NCBI GenBank assembly: GCA_024277115.1
Contig: JAJRVW010000105.1
Location: 1 to 39,947 of the forward strand
DNA length: 39,947 nt
Origin: Calditrichota bacterium
GTDB taxonomy: Bacteria; Calditrichota; Calditrichia; Calditrichales; J004
Direction: 5' to 3'
Made by a program: the position numbers and the translations under genes
Shown: piece after piece, positions 32,064 to 39,947 of the stretch
Numbering within the stretch: position 1 is the stretch's first letter
How the letters are laid out: each line of letters opens with the position of its first letter
Notes under the pieces: generated by a model
The model's input: the letters and a program-made list of their open reading frames with translations, nothing else
The model's database searches: none
Told to the model about the DNA's origin: nothing

Positions 32064-34292
32064 CTAATTTTCTACAGAACTTGAATACTGGGTTCCCATA
32101 TCGACCCATTCAATTATTCGCAATAATCCCCGATTGGCCGGATCGAACGGATCAATAAACGTACCTGTTTTTTTCCAAAGCGCCGTGTGGTCATAACTTG
32201 AAGGATTAAAATCTTCGTTGGAATCATCGTTAAGCTGGCGGTTGTATAAAACCCACAGCAGGGGCGATCGCCGCGCGCCGTCATCGGTAACATAATCGCG
32301 GGTATCACCCGATGGCGTTTGATATTGGCCGGTTTCTGTCAAGGTCTCGTAAACGGAGGTCGTCTCATTCCCATTATCGCCCTGTACGGTTCTGTCTGTG
32401 GCGGCCATTTCAAGATTTAACCCACCGGCAGGCGCGCCGCTTGCATGGCAAGAGATACATTTGGAATCGAAAACCGCCTGCACGGAATTGCTTCGAGATG
32501 GCCTTGTGCGGTCATAAAAATCGATGGTGTCTGCATGTGCCGCCTGATGGATCATCACATTTTCGGCATTGTTAAAACCCGATTTGTAAAATACGCCCGT
32601 CGCGCCGTTTAGAATCTTTTCATCCGGCTGGATATTCAGGTCGTTGATAACTTTATCTTTATTATGCGAATCATGGCAGCCGGTACACAAACGTTTTTCG
32701 CCGGGCATAACGTGTGTCCAGGAACGCTGACTGACCAACATCATGGCGTTTTCGTCCAAAGTTTGCAAATGCAGGGAAATATTGGCAGGCACTTCAATCG
32801 AAAAGGAGCCATCGCTGCGAATAGCGCCATAGCCAACCACCCGTTGTTTTTCCAGGTTGGTATTGCCCAAATCACCACCACGCTTGCTACGGTTTCGGGG
32901 CATGGAAACAGCCGCCAAAACCCGTACATATTTGGCCTGGCCGATGCTGCCATCTTTATTTATATGATTTTCGTCCGGGCGCATCAAGCGGTCTTCGGGG
33001 TCGCGGTGATAAACATTGCCATCAAAAAAGATGCCTGTTTGCTGATTGGCGGCCAACCCGTTTTCAATATTTTTATCCATCGGCACAACCTGCGGGATGC
33101 CACCTGGCAGTTCATCACGCGGTAAAACAGGTACGGCGTCAATCTCGTTAAACTGCGGATCGTTATAAATTAAACGCACGTTATTACCATCTTTGTCCAT
33201 TATATACAGGCCATAATCCACTTGCCGCTCTTTGCCATTTTCAAGCGGGATGGGCGAAATGGAAACAATAATTTTTTCCTTACGTGTGGATGAAGCGCTG
33301 TGATCAATTATAGGATGTGGCGAACGGTAAAGGGCGTTGGCATTTTCCGTGTCGTTAAAAGGAACGTCGCTTGGGGTAATAATGTTGATCTCATCATCCC
33401 CGCGTGAAATATCTTTTATAGCGATGGCCCCGCCTTCAAAAGGTGAATTACGTTCCATCAACGAGCAGATAATCCCGCCATCGGCCAATTCGCGCGGATC
33501 GAGATAAACACGGCTACCGCTACCACGGGGAAAGTGGTTTCCATATAAAACGAAAGGCCGTGAACCATCAGGATTTATGGTAAAGATAGAAAATTTATTG
33601 GGATCGCCTAAATGCTCCCAGCGACTGTAATACACTTTCCCGCTGGAATGGACCATCGGGTTGGTATCGTGGCTTTGATTAAAAGAAATTTGTCGGATAT
33701 TTGTTAAACGGCCATCGGCGGTACGGTCGGCAACATGTAATAAAGGTGATTCACGCCGTTCGTATTCATCCACAATTTGCGGGCGTGTCGAGGCAAATAA
33801 AATCTGGCCATTGGGCAAATAGATCGGGTCCATATCATGGCCGACAACCTGATCGGTAAGCTGGAGCAGGTTGGTACCGTCGATATTCATCTCATATAAA
33901 TGCCAGTTGCTATCCCTGTTACGGCGCATGGAAAAAAGTATTTTTTTACCGTCAAAAGATATTTCAGGATCAGCGGCGTGGCCATAGCGGTCCTCGCGGG
34001 TTTGCCCCTGGCGTGTGTACTGTTTTGTAAGGTTGCGCACATTGCCCTGTGGGGAAATGGGGTCTAAAATATAAATATCGGTTCCCGGATAATACTCGTC
34101 CACATTACTGCGCATGGCATTGCTGCGGTTATTAAAACGGCTGTTTTCTTTAACAAAAACAAGGGCAGCCTGACCCGATTTTTCCATAATAACATCGGCG
34201 GGCGGATTGCCACAGGCGTTTATTAAAACCTGTGCCAGTATGAACAAAGCTATTTTGGGAATGAATGAACCGAGATATTTTGATCTTTTCAC
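32064..34292 (-). CDS. Diheme lipoprotein, hydrazine-synthase-alpha-like (HzsA middle domain) propeller
   Basis: Exported lipoprotein: hydrophobic signal ending LINAC. About 60-420 is a PD40/TolB-like propeller (DPEISFDGKKILFSMRRNRD, MDPIYLPNGQILFASTRPQI, DTNPMVHSSGKVYYSRW). A middle domain follows, like HzsA alpha subunits. The C-terminal part has two c-type heme motifs, CTGCH (about 536) and CISCH (about 612). This resembles proteins annotated as hydrazine synthase subunits, but the organism need not be anammox. GTG 34290-34292 with GAGG five bases upstream is my start. Likely transfers electrons or binds a small substrate in the periplasm; followed 10 bases later by TlpA. Confidence 0.8.
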   Translation of the reverse strand: MKRSKYLGSFIPKIALFILAQVLINACGNPPADVIMEKSGQAALVFVKENSRFNNRSNAMRSNVDEYYPGTDIYILDPISPQGNVRNLTKQYTRQGQTREDRYGHAADPEISFDGKKILFSMRRNRDSNWHLYEMNIDGTNLLQLTDQVVGHDMDPIYLPNGQILFASTRPQIVDEYERRESPLLHVADRTADGRLTNIRQISFNQSHDTNPMVHSSGKVYYSRWEHLGDPNKFSIFTINPDGSRPFVLYGNHFPRGSGSRVYLDPRELADGGIICSLMERNSPFEGGAIAIKDISRGDDEINIITPSDVPFNDTENANALYRSPHPIIDHSASSTRKEKIIVSISPIPLENGKERQVDYGLYIMDKDGNNVRLIYNDPQFNEIDAVPVLPRDELPGGIPQVVPMDKNIENGLAANQQTGIFFDGNVYHRDPEDRLMRPDENHINKDGSIGQAKYVRVLAAVSMPRNRSKRGGDLGNTNLEKQRVVGYGAIRSDGSFSIEVPANISLHLQTLDENAMMLVSQRSWTHVMPGEKRLCTGCHDSHNKDKVINDLNIQPDEKILNGATGVFYKSGFNNAENVMIHQAAHADTIDFYDRTRPSRSNSVQAVFDSKCISCHASGAPAGGLNLEMAATDRTVQGDNGNETTSVYETLTETGQYQTPSGDTRDYVTDDGARRSPLLWVLYNRQLNDDSNEDFNPSSYDHTALWKKTGTFIDPFDPANRGLLRIIEWVDMGTQYSSSVEN

Positions 34293-34374
34293 ATAAACCT
34301 CAATTTTAATTTGATACAAAATTAATGGCACTTTTTAATAATTACAGGCTCAGCTTGGTAATTTGGCCGATGAG

Positions 34375-34932
34375 CTAATAAAAGAACTCCAGGTTAATTG
34401 TAAAAACAAGGTTATGGGCAAAAAAGGATTCTTTGTCATTAAAGCGCTGTTTTAAAATCTGGTCCCGCAAATCGTAACGCAGGCCAATTTTCCGTGAGCC
34501 AAAAAGCGTATCAAAATAAATACGGTTCCCTATACCGGCCACAAGCGCAAATTTACTTTGACCACCCTGGTTTATCCCGGCCACACCGGCCGTAAAATAA
34601 GGCAGGCTGGTCCACATTTTGGGATCGTATCCATAAACAAATTCATAAACAAGCAAACGCGTGTTTTCAAATAACCGGGCATTCGCGACCGTTTTCAATA
34701 CGTCCGATTCGATGCTGCTTATCCCGAAAGATGCCTCCACAAAATGGCGGCCTTGCTTTAAATAATGGTTGTAGCGAAAAGCGGCATACGGGTTTGTCCC
34801 AAACCCCGATGCGGCATAAATACCTGTGGAAATTGTAAAACCATTATTATACTTAATTTGGGCGCTTGCCTTATCCGGGCCAATAACAAAACCCGTCCAT
34901 AAAAAAATCATTACATAAAAAAAATTACGCAC
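34375..34932 (-). CDS. Small outer-membrane beta-barrel, 185 aa
   Basis: Signal peptide to about ASAQ, then regular amphipathic strands (YNNGFTISTGIYAASGFGTN, AAFRYNHYLKQGRHFVEASF) and an aromatic last strand FTINLEFFY. GTG 34930-34932 has GGGAG five bases upstream. Probably an 8-stranded barrel. It lies directly ahead of the diheme lipoprotein gene. Function unknown. Confidence 0.75.
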   Translation of the reverse strand: MRNFFYVMIFLWTGFVIGPDKASAQIKYNNGFTISTGIYAASGFGTNPYAAFRYNHYLKQGRHFVEASFGISSIESDVLKTVANARLFENTRLLVYEFVYGYDPKMWTSLPYFTAGVAGINQGGQSKFALVAGIGNRIYFDTLFGSRKIGLRYDLRDQILKQRFNDKESFFAHNLVFTINLEFFY

Positions 34933-35002
34933 ATGCACTCCCTGCATCTTTTAAAATTGTTCCAACAGACCTACAAACGAACAGCGCAGGTTCATTAATA
35001 AG

Positions 35003-35185
35003 TTATTCTTTTGTCCCGTAAAACAGGTTTTTCAGGCGGTCAAAAAAGCGTTGTATAAAATTGCGTTTTGGTTTCTCCACCGCGGTAAGGTTTCTTACAA
35101 CCGTATAAAATTGAAAATCCAATTCATCATTATTCGTTTTGTTTTCCTGATCTTGTTCCATTATTGGTTCCTCAATAGTTCTCAT
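35003..35185 (-). CDS. Small charged protein, 60 aa
   Basis: Hydrophilic N-terminus rich in Glu, Gln and Asn and a basic amphipathic C-terminal helix (NFIQRFFDRLKNLFYGTKE). No signal peptide, so probably cytosolic or peripheral on the inner membrane. AAGGATGG precedes the ATG. Sits between two barrel genes of the nine-gene cluster; function unknown. Confidence 0.6.
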   Translation of the reverse strand: MRTIEEPIMEQDQENKTNNDELDFQFYTVVRNLTAVEKPKRNFIQRFFDRLKNLFYGTKE

Positions 35186-35199
35186 TTTTTTACCATCCT

Positions 35200-35706
35200 T
35201 TAGTTAAAAACAAAAATTACACCGATTGTTACTTCCTGAAAAATTAATAACTCCTCACTGGCATCACGCTTACTTTTGATATTTGTTAAAAATTGATTTA
35301 CCCCGAGCCGTAGGCCAAAATCATCTGTAAAATAAAAACGGAGTCCGCCGCCAAAATTTAATCCCAGGCTGGACAAGGTCTTATTACCGATCGTTGTAGA
35401 TGGCACCGTGAGTAAAAGCCCAACACCCACGCCGCCATACGGGATCATATTTCCTTTTTTTGCTAAATTGAAAAGCAGGTTTACATTTAGCGGGTACAAA
35501 TCCGCTGTTTCGCCTATAACCTGTGCCGCCGAGAACTCCAGGTTAAAAGCTTTGTAGTTCATCGAAGCATCAAGTCCAAATTGACCGCTGCCATCCATAA
35601 AACCTGTGTGCGGCGAAAGCTCGAAGCGCACATTATCTTTATCTTGTGCGGATGCCGCGCTAATTAGCAGGCAGGCAAGCAGGCATGTTTTAATAAAGCC
35701 GGACAT
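35200..35706 (-). CDS. Outer-membrane beta-barrel, 168 aa
   Basis: I choose ATG 35704-35706 (MSGFIKTCLLACLLISAASA) because GGGAGG lies five bases upstream. The longer frame to 35802 only overlaps the previous gene. Signal peptide, then strands such as VRFELSPHTGFMDGSGQFGL and LSSLGLNFGGGLRFYFTDDF, ending FQEVTIGVIFVFN. OmpX/OmpW-like barrel by pattern. The start lies inside the 3' end of the preceding barrel gene (17-base overlap), so translation is coupled. Confidence 0.78.
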   Translation of the reverse strand: MSGFIKTCLLACLLISAASAQDKDNVRFELSPHTGFMDGSGQFGLDASMNYKAFNLEFSAAQVIGETADLYPLNVNLLFNLAKKGNMIPYGGVGVGLLLTVPSTTIGNKTLSSLGLNFGGGLRFYFTDDFGLRLGVNQFLTNIKSKRDASEELLIFQEVTIGVIFVFN

Positions 35707-36262
35707 TGATGCCTCCCGCAATTGTATAAACCCGGCGCAGATTGGAAAAATCGTAAAAACCAAATTGTGGGCGAATAAATAATGCAGCCTGTTTATAAAC
35801 ATTTTTGGAAAAATTTAACGCCATGCTCGCCATATAAAAACCTTCGTTTGCCCCTGCGATAGTTTTACTGCCCAATGCGCCCAATTGAAAAGTGTAAGCG
35901 CTTCTTTTAAAAAACTTCCAGCCAAAGCCAACAACCGAGCGGATGCTGAAAGTGAAAAAATTATTTGTAAGGGGATAGCTCAATGTAAAAACAAAATCAT
36001 TCACCTTGCTGGCGATTAAATCCGTACCGCCGGGCGTGTTTACTTTTTGATTGATATTATTGTCCTGAAATACCAAACCGGCAACTACACCCGATTGAAA
36101 TTTATAATTAAGCCCCAGATTAAAACCGGGGGCCGGACCATAATTTATATCCTTGCCGTATTGATCAAAGGCCAGTGCAGCGGAAATGTTTACTTGCGCC
36201 CAACCGGTCACGATAAAAAGAGAAAGAATAAAAATTATTTTAATGGTTTGTGTCACGCTCAT
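35690..36262 (-). CDS. Outer-membrane beta-barrel, 190 aa, first gene of the cluster
   Basis: Signal peptide (TIKIIFILSLFIVTGWAQ), then alternating strands (GPAPGFNLGLNYKFQSGVVA) and a terminal aromatic strand AGGINVRLY. ATG 36262 abuts AAGG, so GTG 36256 (spacing six) may be the real start. Resembles PorT/OmpW-type small barrels. It leads the nine-gene leftward cluster; its promoter must lie in 36263-36523, where I saw no clear box. Confidence 0.72.
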   Translation of the reverse strand: MSVTQTIKIIFILSLFIVTGWAQVNISAALAFDQYGKDINYGPAPGFNLGLNYKFQSGVVAGLVFQDNNINQKVNTPGGTDLIASKVNDFVFTLSYPLTNNFFTFSIRSVVGFGWKFFKRSAYTFQLGALGSKTIAGANEGFYMASMALNFSKNVYKQAALFIRPQFGFYDFSNLRRVYTIAGGINVRLY

Positions 36263-36469
36263 CCTTGTGGTGAATAAACTAATCCCACCCTGAAGACAAT
36301 CAATATGCGTACCAAAAACAAAAACCTATTAAAGACAAAAAAAACTTTAAAGGGATAAACGGCGTTTTATTAAGGGCTTAAGACGGAAAAGAATTTTATT
36401 TTGGAGTGCTGTGCGGAAAGGCATTTGGAAGGTCTTATTGAATCATTGTAAAAATTTGATACAGAAAAC

Positions 36470-36508
36470 CCGGCCTCATTTCCAGCTTGATATTGAAAAT
36501 GAGACCGG
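36470..36508 (-). terminator. Terminator of the GH39-like gene
   Basis: Minus strand CCGGTCTCATTT (36497-36508) pairs with AAATGAGGCCGG (36470-36481) with one wobble, then a short T-run (GTTTTCTG). It starts 16 bases after the gene's stop at 36524. Confidence 0.65.
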
Positions 36509-36523
36509 ATAAAAGAACAGTCG

Positions 36524-38188
36524 CTAGGGGACGAACAGCATTTTATTAATTTGGGTAAACTGTCCGGCTGTCAGTTTATAAAAATATACACCACCGCCAA
36601 TATTACTGGCATTAAAAGTCACCCGATAATTTCCGGCTTGCTGAACTTGCTGCACTAAAGTTGCTACCTCACGGCCAAGCAGATCAAAAACTTGCAGCTT
36701 TACATCGCCTGTATTTTTCAATGTGTAATATATTGTTGTTTGCGGGTTAAACGGATTTGGATAGTTGTTCAATTTAAATGCATCGGGTTTCTGAACCTGA
36801 GGATCATTAATCGAAGTAACCGGCCGGGTGCCTTTAAACAGGAACATATAAATCCCATGGTTTAATACATTGCGCGTATCCGCATAAGATGATTTATCAA
36901 GTATAATTGTCTCAATTTTTTCCAATTCTTTTGTAGCCGAATCATCAAAATAAGATGAGTGTTCAGGATCAATTAAATAAATTTGCACAGAATCGGCAAT
37001 AAAAGGGAGGCTGCTTATTGAAAGGTTTAACTCATTTACCGCATCTTGTTTGTTCCAAACCATCACACCAACTGTCGAGTCGTCCATGGCGGCCATTGCA
37101 TCAAGTTTTGTGTCGCCTACACTTACATCAACGCCCCAGTAAGGCATTTTGGCGTACATTTTAAACAGGTTAAATTTTGCTTTTGGCGTATTATCTGTTG
37201 TAATCAGGCCGTTGTATTTCCACTTGTCTGCTAATTCACCATTATTTGTAATTGTTTTATTAAAAAGCGCCAGGCGTGGCATTTCATTCAACATAAATTT
37301 AAAAGAACTGGCAAACCAGGCAGCACATTCTACTTTATCATATTTGCTGCCTTGCCCTGGGTCAAGCTCATAGGAGAATTCATTGAGGTGAATTTCCACG
37401 CTATCCATCCCACGCTGGTTCAGTTCATCTAAAATATCCAGATAACGGCTGTGGTACTTACTGCCTTCATCCTTAAATCCGTCTCTATTATCCTGTGCGT
37501 GATAGGAGAGAAAGTTGACCGGTAAATTATTTTCAATAATGAAGTCCAGGAAAGGACCAATCCAGTTTTTGGGGCTCTCGGCCAATGCGGGCCCACCAAC
37601 CATAGCATCGGGCACCGCACGACGGATACCTTTTACGGCATATTTATACATCTCAAAATAGTCCGCTTTACTGCCGGTAAAAAAATCACTGTAATCGGGT
37701 TCGTTCCAAACTTCAAATGAGTTTACACCATATTTTTCATTAAAATGTTTTGCCCACTGGTAATTAAATTCTTCCCAGGCGTCATAATTTTCTGGTGGCT
37801 TAAAAGCGCTGCTTGCATTAAGCGCTTCGGGCATATAACAATATCCAAGATTAATCTGCGCGCCTTCTTCAATAACAGGTTTTATCCAGTCATTATCCAC
37901 AGTAGAAAAATCATATGTAAAATTTGGGTATGTGCCCTTTACAATATCCAGGGAATTTCCAAAAATACCGCCAAAAAATGAACGGGCGCTTAATGGTGGA
38001 AACATGCGAACCATATTACTATTAATTTCCCTTAACCTGTTTTGTGGCGCACGGTTACCGGAGCGAAAGGCATCAAATATCTTGCGCATATTGGGATCTT
38101 TCTTTTGCGTGGCATCGATGGTTACATCTGTTGCATAAATCATCAGTGGAAAGAAAGAGAGTAGTAAAAGTGTGAATAATTTTTTCAT
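36524..38188 (-). CDS. Secreted GH39-like glycoside hydrolase with T9SS tail, 554 aa
   Basis: Signal peptide 1-19. Residues about 50-370 form a TIM barrel of GH clan A: FEVWNEPDYS has the acid/base Glu163 and IHLNEFSYE the nucleophile Glu270, and YHAQDNRD and GGPALAESP are typical of family 39 xylosidases and relatives. A beta domain follows (about 370-465). The C-terminus is a T9SS type A sorting domain (NNYPNPFNPQTTIYY...GVYFYKLTAGQ). Predicted to act on extracellular polysaccharide at the cell surface. Alternatives are other clan-A families. Stand-alone transcription unit with its own terminator. Confidence 0.87.
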   Translation of the reverse strand: MKKLFTLLLLSFFPLMIYATDVTIDATQKKDPNMRKIFDAFRSGNRAPQNRLREINSNMVRMFPPLSARSFFGGIFGNSLDIVKGTYPNFTYDFSTVDNDWIKPVIEEGAQINLGYCYMPEALNASSAFKPPENYDAWEEFNYQWAKHFNEKYGVNSFEVWNEPDYSDFFTGSKADYFEMYKYAVKGIRRAVPDAMVGGPALAESPKNWIGPFLDFIIENNLPVNFLSYHAQDNRDGFKDEGSKYHSRYLDILDELNQRGMDSVEIHLNEFSYELDPGQGSKYDKVECAAWFASSFKFMLNEMPRLALFNKTITNNGELADKWKYNGLITTDNTPKAKFNLFKMYAKMPYWGVDVSVGDTKLDAMAAMDDSTVGVMVWNKQDAVNELNLSISSLPFIADSVQIYLIDPEHSSYFDDSATKELEKIETIILDKSSYADTRNVLNHGIYMFLFKGTRPVTSINDPQVQKPDAFKLNNYPNPFNPQTTIYYTLKNTGDVKLQVFDLLGREVATLVQQVQQAGNYRVTFNASNIGGGVYFYKLTAGQFTQINKMLFVP

Positions 38189-38423
38189 AAGACCACCTTG
38201 TCGCTGTTTTTAATTTAAAATATAATTATATTACCCTGATTTGTTTGCGTTCCCGCACAAATGAGCCCATACTTTAAATTTAGTCTTTCAAAAAATATGC
38301 CACAGCACAACCGGCCAATATAGAAATAAGTATAAAATCACTTTGACAAGATTGCATTATATACTTCCAGCAATCTATCTTGCACACTTTTGTAAACCCC
38401 TCCACTAAAATAAAGAGAGATTT

Positions 38424-39665
38424 ATGGAACCACTCATTACCAACGATGCTGTCGTTTTTGGCATCTTAATGATCATTTTAGCCGTTGTCTTTAAAACCTC
38501 CAGCTTGGATACACCTTTCTGGAAAAAGTTTTACACCTTCATCCCGTCGGTCCTGCTTTGCTATTTTATCCCTTCGCTTTTCAACTCAGCTGGAATAATA
38601 TCAGGAGAAAAATCCCAACTTTATTTTATTGCGTCGCGCTATTTATTACCGGCCAGTCTTGTATTGCTCACACTAAGCATCGATTTAAATGCCGTTTTAA
38701 AACTAGGCTGGAAAGCCATCCTCATGTTTCTCACCGGGACAGTGGGGATTATTATTGGCGGGCCGATCGCTATTTTAATTATCTCCCTGTTTGCCCCGGA
38801 TATTGTGGGCGGTAATGGCCCGGATGCCGTTTGGCGCGGGCTTACAACAATCGCCGGTAGCTGGATTGGTGGTGGCGCCAACCAAACGGCCATGCGCGAG
38901 GTTTTTAATGTAAGTGACAAATTATTTTCACAAATGTTGCCCGTTGATATAATAATCGGTTATTTATGGATGGGGATTTTATTATATGGCGCGGGTATCA
39001 GCGATAAAATTGACAAATGGCTTAAAGCCGATGCCAGCGCGATAGACGAGTTACGCGACCATGTTGAGAAATTTCGTGCCAGTATTGCACACATCCCCAC
39101 AGTAAAAGAGATTACATTTATACTGGCCTTTGCTTTTGGCGTAACAGGTATCTCTCATTTTTTTTCAGATTTAATCGCCCCCTGGATTAAAATCAACCTG
39201 CCTTTTCTGGCGGACTTTGGACTGGCATCTAATTTCTTTTGGATTGTTGTGCTTGCTACAACCGGCGGGATGATTCTCTCTTTTACCAAAGCCCGCAAAT
39301 TGGAAGGTTCGGGCGCGTCCAGTTTTGGTACGCTTTTTTTATACATTCTTGTGGCCACAATAGGCATGAGTATGGACATTACGGCTATCGCTGAAAATCC
39401 CGGTTTGTTCTTAGTAGGGATAATCTGGATTATAGTGCATATCGTCTTGCTTTTTATTGTAGGCAAATTGATCCGGGCGCCCTTCTTTTTTATCGCGGTG
39501 GGCAGTCAGGCCAATGTGGGCGGTACGGCTTCGGCGCCGATTGTGGCATCGGCATTTCATACAGCGCTGGCTCCGGTGGGGGTTTTACTCGCTGTTTTGG
39601 GTTATGCGGCAGGCACGTATGGTGCTATTCTTACAGGATGGCTTATGCGGGCCGTTGCACCCTGA
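38424..39665 (+). CDS. DUF819 family integral membrane protein, 413 aa
   Basis: About ten hydrophobic helices span the whole length (for example VVFGILMIILAVVFKTSSLD, AILMFLTGTVGIIIGGPIAI, NFFWIVVLATTGGMILSFT, FFFIAVGSQANVGGTASAP). Gly-rich GGGANQTAMREVF and ANVGGTASAP motifs recall the DUF819/YjcL family of putative transporters. Substrate unknown. AGAGAGA precedes the ATG; a hairpin terminator follows at 39756. Confidence 0.9.
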   Translation: MEPLITNDAVVFGILMIILAVVFKTSSLDTPFWKKFYTFIPSVLLCYFIPSLFNSAGIISGEKSQLYFIASRYLLPASLVLLTLSIDLNAVLKLGWKAILMFLTGTVGIIIGGPIAILIISLFAPDIVGGNGPDAVWRGLTTIAGSWIGGGANQTAMREVFNVSDKLFSQMLPVDIIIGYLWMGILLYGAGISDKIDKWLKADASAIDELRDHVEKFRASIAHIPTVKEITFILAFAFGVTGISHFFSDLIAPWIKINLPFLADFGLASNFFWIVVLATTGGMILSFTKARKLEGSGASSFGTLFLYILVATIGMSMDITAIAENPGLFLVGIIWIIVHIVLLFIVGKLIRAPFFFIAVGSQANVGGTASAPIVASAFHTALAPVGVLLAVLGYAAGTYGAILTGWLMRAVAP

Positions 39666-39755
39666 TATTGTTGTTAAAATTATTGATTAAAAATCCTTTT
39701 CCCAAATTGTCAGGAAACAATATGTACTACTAATCTATTATCCCCTTGTCACAAA

Positions 39756-39783
39756 AACCTTGGAGGTTGCATCCTCCAAGGTT
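39756..39783 (+). terminator. Stem-loop terminator after the DUF819 gene
   Basis: AACCTTGGAGG (39756-39766), loop TTGCAT, CCTCCAAGGTT (39773-39783): a perfect 11-bp stem. The tail TATTAATCTT is only moderately T-rich. It is about 90 bases past the stop codon. Confidence 0.65.
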
Positions 39784-39947
39784 ATTAATCTTAGACTTGG
39801 CATTATTTACAATAGTGCCAAATGTCCCCTGACACATTAGTTTTTAATTTTAGTTATTTATCGGTTTTAATCAAGAGCGTCAAAACTGTGCTTGATCAGG
39901 ATTAAAGTCCTGATACAACTTGATATAAGCTCTTACCACTTTTAAGC
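39784..39947. other. Gene-free right edge
   Basis: No gene seen. ATCAGGA (39895-39901) and TCCTGAT (39908-39914) form a perfect 7-bp stem with a 6-base loop, possibly the terminator of a gene entering from the right or an RNA element. Confidence 0.4.

Noticed and set aside
32064-34292. Evidence for anammox (hydrazine synthase)
   Set aside because: Only an HzsA-like propeller with two CXXCH motifs is present; no HzsB or HzsC genes are adjacent, and this architecture occurs in many non-anammox bacteria.
1-39947. tRNA, rRNA or CRISPR loci
   Set aside because: No cloverleaf with a TTCRANNC arm, ribosomal motif or short direct-repeat array was recognised by eye on either strand; a covariance-model scan was not possible.

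Overview
The window looks like a chromosome segment of a Gram-negative bacterium of the FCB group, perhaps near Calditrichota, KSB1 or Ignavibacteria. Three secreted proteins end in type IX secretion (T9SS) sorting tails with the NPFNPxT motif typical of those lineages. There are many outer-membrane beta-barrels and lipoproteins. The clearest promoters have TTGAxx, a 17-bp spacer and TATATT, unlike the -33/-7 promoters of classical Bacteroidota. The phylum is an inference; no rRNA or other marker is present.

Region 1 (1 to about 9 kb) is one end of a Mu-like transposable element, prophage or large transposon. A leftward operon (6822 to 126) encodes a Ner-like HTH protein, small DNA-binding and helical proteins, a DDE transposase, small proteins and a MuB-like AAA+ ATPase. 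A CI-like repressor diverges from it across a compact operator/promoter (6867-6921), followed by a small lipoprotein gene. The transposase has D,D-35-E spacing, as in TnsB and retroviral integrases, not the wider spacing of MuA. Structural genes, if any, lie beyond the left edge, and the right terminus was not located.

Region 2 (8-11.6 kb) is accessory: a membrane coiled-coil protein preceded by a 15-codon ORF, an HNH nuclease, a Panacea antitoxin with a MazF/PemK-like toxin, and a Dam-type methylase. Three of these frames are interrupted. The two toxin-antitoxin interruptions are both -1 shifts at A_AAA_AAC and A_AAA_AAG heptamers.

Region 3 (11.8-13.3 kb) is a small decayed metal-regulation locus: an EIIA-like protein lacking its active histidine, a zinc-ribbon protein, a collapsed NifX-like gene, and a DUF134 regulator behind a promoter with two copies of one palindrome.

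Region 4 (13.7-25.3 kb) is mostly housekeeping: acetate kinase, a YCII-like lipoprotein, formyltetrahydrofolate deformylase, a broken nucleotidyltransferase with its small partner, ornithine aminotransferase, an SDR, a giant LVIVD/Ig-repeat secreted protein, a glycosyltransferase and a deoxynucleoside kinase.

Region 5 (25.3-39.7 kb) is cell-surface biology. It holds a secreted glutamine-amidotransferase-like T9SS protein. Next is a nine-gene leftward cluster (36.3 to 27.7 kb): three small beta-barrels, a 60-aa protein, an HzsA-like diheme lipoprotein, a TlpA thioredoxin, a DUF4266 lipoprotein with a GGGCGC tail, a DUF3570 outer-membrane protein and a beta-propeller T9SS protein. It ends with a GH39-like T9SS glycosidase and a DUF819 membrane protein. 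The cluster is the best candidate for an undescribed system, plausibly envelope redox or metal handling.
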